From IMG/VR virus record IMGVR_UViG_3300025889_001165, positions 1 through 20,702 of that record: a DNA stretch of 20,702 nt. One strand, given 5' to 3'. Of the stretch, positions 15,347 to 20,702 are shown piece by piece. The stretch is from a virus. Within the stretch, counting starts at the first letter, position 1, and the number at the start of each line of letters is the position of its first letter. The notes below the pieces were generated by a model. It searched no databases. It was not told the origin of the DNA and saw only the letters and a program-made list of their open reading frames with translations. Position numbers and translations under genes: made by a program.

Positions 15347-18061
15347 ATGAACATGCGTGGATTACCTGCTATTCAATACTACGTGACCGGTGGTCAGATT
15401 AATGACATCTACGAAAGCCTATTTGAGAGGGGAGCAGACCCTGAAGGCTTGGCTTATTACGAAAGTCTTTTAAAAGATGCTTCTGTAGCAGATGCGATTG
15501 CAATTATTGGTGGTGGAGCTAGAGGAGAAGATGTACAAGAAGTTACGCCCCAAGAGATTGCCACTAAATCAATTGTTGCCGCTTATGAAGATGCACTAGG
15601 CCGATCCGGACAAGATATTGATGTTGGTGGGCTTCAGTTTTATCAAGATCAAGTGCTAAATCAAGGGTTAGATGCAACCCTCATTGATAATATTTTGGCT
15701 TCTTCTCCCGAAGCACAGGCTCGATTTGGGGAAGATGTTGCTAAAAAGCAGGAAGAGGCGGCAGCATTTTCTAACCTACCTGGGCAAGACTTTCCGATTA
15801 ACCCTGATACGGGGCTTCCGTTTGTTGGGGGTGTAGACCCTAATGCTCCAACTACTCCAGTTACGCCCAGACAGCCTGTACCCACTAGCAGTGAAGGTGC
15901 CCCTGTTGTTGAAACCCCAGCGGCAAGGACACTACAAGGGCTACCACGGTACATACTTCAGCAGCCCAGTGCCTTACGTTTTGCTCCTTTTCGTCGTGGG
16001 TCTACTCAATTACAAGGACCAACCAGCTTAATGGCAGGTGAAGCCACTTCTCAAACTTCTGCATTTGAACAGCAGCCAGCTATGTTTACACGGGGTGCAA
16101 CTGTAAACGACTTGTACCGACAGCTTTTAAATCGTGGCCCCGATCCAGAGGGGTACAACTATTGGCTTGATGAATTTGGTCCTACGGTAGAACCTAATGA
16201 AGTAAGCAGGTTTATTGGCGGAATTGAAAATCCAACAGAACGAGCCGCAGCCGAACTTGCTGCTCAAGACTTTTTAAGTCGTTTACCGCAGTCAACTTTG
16301 CCACAAGATTTTGTGCTACAAACAGGTGCTTATGGTGCGCCGACACCGACTTCAATGACAATACAGCCACCCGCACCTGTCGCTCCATTGAAAGGTACAA
16401 CTCCTCCGCCCGGAACGGTTGACACTACGCCAATAGATGATGGCGGCGGTGCTAAAGAAGGCGGCATGATTAGGATGGCTGAAGGTGGCGAGGCTATGGC
16501 TAAGCTTTCTCCCACAGAGCTTGGCTCGGAGTTTGATCGTTCTGCATTTGTAGATGAAGAAGGCCGTTTAGTCGGTGGTTATTCCACACCAGTTCGTGAT
16601 GAGTATGGCGTTATCACAGGCTACAACTACCGCCCTTATGAGCGCGACGTTGTGTTTGGCGAAACACTGCGTGGTAAAGAAGCAGGTATACAAATACCTG
16701 ACGCAGACCAAGAGCGAATTCTTAGAGATTTAATGATTATGCGTGGGCAAACAGGCGTTGGCCCATCAAGAGGCGGTCTTGCTGGTATAGAAGTCAGAGG
16801 TCCAGTCCAACGCAATCGGCCTTTGTATTATCCATTTGAGTCTAATTATGCAAAGGGTGGTGATGTTGCTGCAACTGCACAAGATTTAGCTTCCCGTGGT
16901 CGTGGCGGCGACACGATGCTGGTTCACATGGCTCCCCATGAGGTTGCTGGACTAAACGCACTTGCCCGTGCGCAGGGGGATGAACTAACTATTAACCCTG
17001 AAACAGGGATGCCTGAAGCTTTAAAGCTTGGCAAATTGTTTAAACAAATTGCACCATTTATTCCATTTATTCCCGGTGTTGGTCAGTTTTTAGCTCCGTT
17101 TTTACCGTCTGGCTTAGCCGCATGGGGTGCTGCAAACCCGTTACTTGCTAAAGCTGTTACTTCTGGCGTAATCGGCGGCTTTACCGGACCAAAAGGCGGA
17201 TTTGATTTACAGCGTGGTTTGATGCAGGGTATTACTGCTTATGGCTTGGGTAGCTTGCAACAGAATCTTGCTGGCGCTCCAACACCCGGAGGCCCTGCTA
17301 ATGTAACTAGCGTATCCCCAGAAATGGGTGGTGTACCAACTCCTGAAACAATGGTTACTCCTAGTGGCGATGTTTCTCTTTCGTCTTCTTATTCTGGCCC
17401 TACTACTGATTTTATGGGTGGTCCTACAGATTTAAGCTCGCCAACTTTTGACTCTAGCTCCATGCGTCCAGTGTCGCAAAATCTTCCTTATGGGACTAAA
17501 GGAATACCAGGGCTTGACCCTAGTGTGGCTCCTCCGCCAGCACCCAGCGGTTTTGGTGAACCAATGAAAACCCCAACCGCTTTACTTACTACTGTAGGCG
17601 GTGTTGGAATGGTCTCTGACTACGATAAAGCTGTATCTGCACAATTAGCTGCTCAAAGAGAAAAAGACGAAGAGGAAGATATTTACCGCAGACTATTTGA
17701 ACGAACCTTAGGTCGAGTACGCACTGCCAAACAGGGCGGTTTAATGAAGCTAGCCGGTGGTGGCATGACTTATATGGAAGCTGGTGGAACGACCGGATCT
17801 ACTGGTGAACCCCGTGATGTAACTGGAACGGGGGATGGCATGAGCGATAGCGTCCCTGCTAGTATAGAGGGTGTGCAGGAGGCTCGATTAGCCGACGGTG
17901 AATTTGTAATCCCAGCCGATGTTGTTGCTGATATTGGCAATGGGTCAAGCGATGCAGGGTCCAAGAAGCTCTACGACATGATGGATCGTATCCGCATGGC
18001 TCGGCACGGCACAAAAGAACAACCCCCAGAAATCAAGGCCGAGCGCCTGATGCCTGCATAA
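15347..18061 (+). CDS. DUF4214-containing large virion protein, candidate ejection protein
   Basis: The protein has 904 residues; AGGA at 15336-15339 favours this ATG over the one at 15353. DUF4214-type repeats lie at about 15-58 (INDIYESLFERGADPEGLAYY), 74-127 (AYEDALGRSG...FYQDQVL) and 248-305 (VNDLYRQLLNRGPDPEGYNYW). A low-complexity Pro/Gly stretch follows at about 340-385, with GGMIRMAEGG. A block with GGDTMLVHMAPHEVAGLNALA and a hydrophobic Gly/Pro region occupies about 520-640 (FIPFIPGVGQFLAPFLP). The C-terminal 110 residues carry GGLMKLAGGGMTYMEAGG, GDGMSDSVPASIEGVQ and LADGEFVIPADVV, a block I recognise from many aquatic phage and prophage proteins. Taken with the next two genes, I infer an internal or ejected protein that may enter the host envelope. 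A tail-surface role cannot be ruled out because DUF4214 also occurs in adhesins. Confidence 0.75.
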   Translation: MNMRGLPAIQYYVTGGQINDIYESLFERGADPEGLAYYESLLKDASVADAIAIIGGGARGEDVQEVTPQEIATKSIVAAYEDALGRSGQDIDVGGLQFYQDQVLNQGLDATLIDNILASSPEAQARFGEDVAKKQEEAAAFSNLPGQDFPINPDTGLPFVGGVDPNAPTTPVTPRQPVPTSSEGAPVVETPAARTLQGLPRYILQQPSALRFAPFRRGSTQLQGPTSLMAGEATSQTSAFEQQPAMFTRGATVNDLYRQLLNRGPDPEGYNYWLDEFGPTVEPNEVSRFIGGIENPTERAAAELAAQDFLSRLPQSTLPQDFVLQTGAYGAPTPTSMTIQPPAPVAPLKGTTPPPGTVDTTPIDDGGGAKEGGMIRMAEGGEAMAKLSPTELGSEFDRSAFVDEEGRLVGGYSTPVRDEYGVITGYNYRPYERDVVFGETLRGKEAGIQIPDADQERILRDLMIMRGQTGVGPSRGGLAGIEVRGPVQRNRPLYYPFESNYAKGGDVAATAQDLASRGRGGDTMLVHMAPHEVAGLNALARAQGDELTINPETGMPEALKLGKLFKQIAPFIPFIPGVGQFLAPFLPSGLAAWGAANPLLAKAVTSGVIGGFTGPKGGFDLQRGLMQGITAYGLGSLQQNLAGAPTPGGPANVTSVSPEMGGVPTPETMVTPSGDVSLSSSYSGPTTDFMGGPTDLSSPTFDSSSMRPVSQNLPYGTKGIPGLDPSVAPPPAPSGFGEPMKTPTALLTTVGGVGMVSDYDKAVSAQLAAQREKDEEEDIYRRLFERTLGRVRTAKQGGLMKLAGGGMTYMEAGGTTGSTGEPRDVTGTGDGMSDSVPASIEGVQEARLADGEFVIPADVVADIGNGSSDAGSKKLYDMMDRIRMARHGTKEQPPEIKAERLMPA

Positions 18062-18072
18062 AGGAAAGAATC

Positions 18073-19059
18073 ATGGCTCAAGTCGGACAAGTTGCAATAT
18101 CTTCAGACATCCCCAGTGCGCTAAGGCCGTTTTATACGACCGAAGAAACAGGGCTTATACCTCGTGCGGTATCGGAAATATTCCCACAAGGACTAACTGG
18201 GGCAGAAGCTTACGCTCAGCGTTTTCAGCCTTTAATTGAACAGGGTCTTGTTGGTGCGGGCACGATTGCCCCGATGTCGCAGTTCCAAGAGGCGGTAGGT
18301 ACACAACTTGCCGGTCTTACTGCTCCTAGTCAATATGCTTTAGCGGAACAAGCTGGGCAGGTGGCGGCAGGTGCATTTCAAGGTTTGCCTGGAGTTACAG
18401 CAGGTCAGTTTGACATTGAAGCCGCCAGACAGTACATGTCGCCCTACCAGCAGGGTGTTGTTGATATTCAGCAAAGGCAGGCTATTGAAGCTGCACGGCA
18501 GGCTCAGCTTGGTGGTAACTTATCCGCAGTCCGTCAAGGCACTTATGGCGGTGCAAGGCAAGCTCTTTTACAGTCCCAACGGGAAGCAGGTCTTCGCCAA
18601 CAGCTAGGTGATATTCAAACTACTGGACTTCAAGCGGCTTACGATAGGGCAGCGCAACAATTTCAAGCAGACCGTGCGGCTCGTATGCAGGCTGAACAAG
18701 CTAACCTTACTGGTCAACTACAAGGCGCTGCTGGTCTTGGTCAGTTGGCACAAACCTTTGGTGGTCTTGGCACTCAACAGCTTGCTGGTGAACTTGATAT
18801 TCTTAAGACGCAAGGTGCGTTTGGTGATCTTCAGCGTTCTGTTGCACAGCAACAACTTGATGCACAGCGTCAGGCATTACAGGATCAGGCTCAGTACGGC
18901 ATGACTCAGGTAGGCCAGCTCTCCAACTTGTTGCGCGGTGTACCGCTTTCAGACACAACTCAGACGACAACAACCCCATCCCCATCGTTTGCAAGTCAGC
19001 TTACAGGACTCGGCTTAACGGGTATTGGACTCTATAATCTCCTTGGTGGAGGTAAATAA
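18073..19059 (+). CDS. Ala/Gln-rich internal virion protein, candidate DNA-ejection protein
   Basis: The protein has 328 residues, with AAGGAAAG right after the previous stop. Residues 120-210 are helical and Gln/Ala/Arg-rich (YMSPYQQGVVDIQQRQAIEA, GTYGGARQALLQSQREAGLR, LQAAYDRAAQQFQADRAARM) and probably form long coiled-coil-like helices. The motif YMSPYQQ.VVD followed by QG.YGG.RQA is one I know from aquatic podovirus-like phages. The C-terminus is Thr/Pro-rich (QTTTTPSPSF) and ends in a short glycine-rich hydrophobic stretch (GLGLTGIGLYNLLGGG) that could touch membranes. The composition resembles podovirus ejection proteins such as those of P22, though no direct match is visible. It lies between two genes with shared GGG motifs, and its stop overlaps the next start (TAATG). 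Confidence 0.72.
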   Translation: MAQVGQVAISSDIPSALRPFYTTEETGLIPRAVSEIFPQGLTGAEAYAQRFQPLIEQGLVGAGTIAPMSQFQEAVGTQLAGLTAPSQYALAEQAGQVAAGAFQGLPGVTAGQFDIEAARQYMSPYQQGVVDIQQRQAIEAARQAQLGGNLSAVRQGTYGGARQALLQSQREAGLRQQLGDIQTTGLQAAYDRAAQQFQADRAARMQAEQANLTGQLQGAAGLGQLAQTFGGLGTQQLAGELDILKTQGAFGDLQRSVAQQQLDAQRQALQDQAQYGMTQVGQLSNLLRGVPLSDTTQTTTTPSPSFASQLTGLGLTGIGLYNLLGGGK

Positions 19060-20351
19060 TGGCTATGCCGGAAATAGAAGAGGTTAAAGACCTCGCTCTT
19101 AAATATGACAAACCCACTTTGGGTCGGTTGGCTCAAATGGGTCAAATTAGTCCTACACTAGCAGTAATGGCTGGGATGATGCGTGATCGTGTTGTTCAGT
19201 CTGAAATGAAGCCACCCTCACCCCCGACGGTAGCTCAAGAAGTTATGCAGCCAATGGGCCAAAGAATGGGTCTAGCTGCCGCCGCTCAACCACGTATGCC
19301 ACAAACGCCCCCACAAATGCCTCAACAACCACGACCCCAAGGTCAGGGATTAAATCAAGTTCCGGTTCCTCCTCAAATGTTTGAGCGCCAAGGCATGGCT
19401 GGCGGCGGGATTGTTGCGTTTCAAGCGGGCGGTGCTCCTCAAACTCCTACTTTTGCTGATATGTATTCAGGTCTCACTCCTGATCTTGAGGCCCTAGCCG
19501 CAGCTCGAAGGACTTACATGGGCGACTTTCCCATGGAATCCGCAGAAGATCGAAAGCGAGAGTTGCTTGCACAACTCGCAGTTCAAGCAGGTGGTACCTT
19601 AGCATCAACTCCTGGTGGTTTTGCTGAAGGTCTTGGTGCAGCAGCGAAGTCGATATCTCAACCTCTAATGGCTGGTTTAAGTGATATACGCAAAGATCGA
19701 ATGGCTCGACTCGCCGCCGAACGTGCTGAGAAAGGCAAAGTCTTTGAGGGTGTTCTTGGTATGCGCGGTAAAGCTGCTGAAAGTGCCGCTGCTGAAGCAA
19801 GGCTTACAAAAGAGTTAACGTCCAGGGAAACAACAGCCAAAGCAGATCGTGAGTCTAGAGAAGAAATTGAGCGTGCTAATCGTGAATCTCGTGAAGCAAT
19901 TGCATCGCTGCCTGATAATAAAGAGCGAGCTGCACAAGTTATTTTTGATGAAGCAAAAGAGGCAGGTATGCCGATTACGATGGAGCAAGCCATGGCTCGG
20001 GCGACGGCGGCTCTTGAAAAAGCACCGGATCGCTACAATGCACTTAGCAACCGTCTAACAGCAGCTAATAAAGAGATTGCAAGTCTAAGATACATAATGC
20101 ATAACCAAGTTAGTCAAGAAAAAGATCCAAAGAAAAAGAAACAACTTATGGATTCTTTTGAAGAACAGCGAACAAATATTTTAAGAAACTATGCTATTTC
20201 AGAAGCTGATCTTAAAGAGTTAAATACTGCTGGAAGACCATCATCAGGTGCGCCTATGGGAAGTACGCGATCTATGGGGGGTGCACCTGCGGGAAGTACA
20301 CCACCCCCACCGCCTGGGTTTACATTAAACCCTCCGTATTCACCTCAGTAA
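19059..20351 (+). CDS. Pro/Met- and helix-rich virion protein, candidate ejection protein
   Basis: The protein has 430 residues. GGAGG at 19048-19052 lies six bases before this ATG, which favours it over the ATG at 19065. Residues 50-110 are Pro/Gln/Met-rich with repeated MPQ-type units (PRMPQTPPQMPQQPRPQGQG). Residues 113-125 hold MAGGGIVAFQAGG, a motif found in many aquatic phage virion proteins. Residues 175-205 are Gly/Ala-rich (AGGTLASTPGGFAEGLGAAA). Residues 210-300 form a strongly charged helix with the short repeat RESREEIERANRESREAI. The last 40 residues are Pro/Gly/Ser-rich with GAPMGS and GAPAGS repeated and a PPPPP run. No enzyme motif is seen. The domain pattern and neighbours suggest an internal virion protein that partners the 328- and 904-residue proteins. 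Confidence 0.7.
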   Translation: MAMPEIEEVKDLALKYDKPTLGRLAQMGQISPTLAVMAGMMRDRVVQSEMKPPSPPTVAQEVMQPMGQRMGLAAAAQPRMPQTPPQMPQQPRPQGQGLNQVPVPPQMFERQGMAGGGIVAFQAGGAPQTPTFADMYSGLTPDLEALAAARRTYMGDFPMESAEDRKRELLAQLAVQAGGTLASTPGGFAEGLGAAAKSISQPLMAGLSDIRKDRMARLAAERAEKGKVFEGVLGMRGKAAESAAAEARLTKELTSRETTAKADRESREEIERANRESREAIASLPDNKERAAQVIFDEAKEAGMPITMEQAMARATAALEKAPDRYNALSNRLTAANKEIASLRYIMHNQVSQEKDPKKKKQLMDSFEEQRTNILRNYAISEADLKELNTAGRPSSGAPMGSTRSMGGAPAGSTPPPPPGFTLNPPYSPQ

Positions 20352-20362
20352 AGGTTTAGTAC

Positions 20363-20702
20363 ATGCAGACTGCTACCAATCCTCAGACTGGTGAGGTGCT
20401 TTTTCTTATCGACAATGAATGGAAAAAGCCTGAGCAAACTGCAATCAATCCAGAAACGGGGCAAAAAGCTTACCTAATTAACAACAATTGGGAAGTATTG
20501 ACTGGAGCTGAGCCGACAGCGCAACCCCAAGCGCAACCCGTTGCAGCAGAACCGCAACAACTAATACCACAACTGCCTGTTGCCCCAGTAGCATCTGAAG
20601 TTCCTGAAGACGAAGGATTTTTTGAGCGTAACTACAGGTATGCAAAAGATGCGTTAATTTCTGGTTTTGAAAGTTTTCGCATAGGCAACAAAGCTGAAGC
20701 CT
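20363..20702 (+). CDS. N-terminal part of a further virion protein, cut by the window edge
   Basis: An open frame starts with ATG eight bases after AAAGG and stays open for 113 codons to the window end. Residues 6-25 (NPQTGEVLFLIDNEWKKPEQ) and 29-48 (NPETGQKAYLINNNWEVLTG) are two copies of a short unit with the pattern NPxTGxxxxLIxNxW. A Pro/Gln/Ala-rich linker (AQPQAQPVAAEPQQ) follows, then a charged segment, FFERNYRYAKDALISGFESF. To my knowledge, paired units of this kind are often found at the start of very large phage virion proteins with transglycosylase or other internal-core functions. The part needed to confirm that lies outside the window. Confidence 0.7.
   Translation, partial: MQTATNPQTGEVLFLIDNEWKKPEQTAINPETGQKAYLINNNWEVLTGAEPTAQPQAQPVAAEPQQLIPQLPVAPVASEVPEDEGFFERNYRYAKDALISGFESFRIGNKAEA

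Noticed and set aside
15347-18061. Canonical tape measure protein
   Set aside because: There is no long uninterrupted coiled coil or tape repeat; DUF4214 units, Pro/Gly linkers and the C-terminal block point to another type of virion protein.
18371-18904. Alternate-frame open frames 18371-18607 and 18608-18904 inside the Ala/Gln-rich gene
   Set aside because: They arise from repeated CAA/CAG codons read in another frame, and lack ribosome sites and domain signals.
1-20702. Prophage in a bacterial chromosome
   Set aside because: No host gene, integrase, attachment site or change in strand or spacing is seen; the window is wholly phage-like late genes. Integration elsewhere cannot be judged.

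Overview
The window looks like part of the late (virion and lysis) region of a tailed double-stranded DNA bacteriophage. All recognisable genes lie on the plus strand. They are separated by 0-16 bases or overlap by 1-4 bases (TAATG, TGATG and GTGA junctions), and most have a clear AGGA/GGAG-type ribosome binding site. No tRNA, rRNA, CRISPR, transposon, integrase or replication gene is visible. The protein types (LamG-repeat fibres, the GEQSGTWG fibre start, DUF4214, GGG-motif Ala/Gln-rich virion proteins, an M15 endolysin) are the ones I know from uncultured aquatic phages of Gram-negative bacteria. A short-tailed (podovirus-like) virion is my inference: no sheath, tube or canonical tape-measure gene is seen here, and the 3' end resembles a DNA-ejection protein cluster. 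The host cannot be named from this sequence.

Layout. (1) 42-2717: four small to medium structural or fibre proteins, including an 11-unit GVxATG repeat protein and a fibre with a conserved marine-phage-type N-terminus. (2) 2728-11267: two very large LamG-repeat adhesins (1482 and 1132 residues) with the same 42-residue N-terminal signature, separated by a tail-fibre-chaperone-like gene. The first ends in a SPRY-like domain and a three-unit domain of the type called DUF7483; the second is five LamG modules in a row. (3) 11273-12728: a compact, translationally coupled lysis cassette of an unrecognised membrane protein, a 3TM-type holin and an M15 peptidase endolysin, set inside the virion genes. 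(4) 12728-15337: a 644-residue virion protein, possibly a tail nozzle or hub, and a small fibre with a C-terminal jelly-roll-like domain. (5) 15347-20702: a 904-residue protein with three DUF4214 copies and a glycine-rich hydrophobic stretch, two Ala/Gln-rich proteins and the start of another large protein. I infer that these are internal virion or ejection proteins.

Taken together, the genes would build the adsorption apparatus (fibres and LamG adhesins), the tail conduit and the ejected proteins, and release progeny. The most notable part is the adhesin block. Its LamG modules repeat with a period of about 220 residues. Sampled linkers are GC-richer and conserved at the DNA level, while sampled module interiors are AT-rich. 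This is a layout expected if receptor-binding modules are exchanged by recombination at the linkers.
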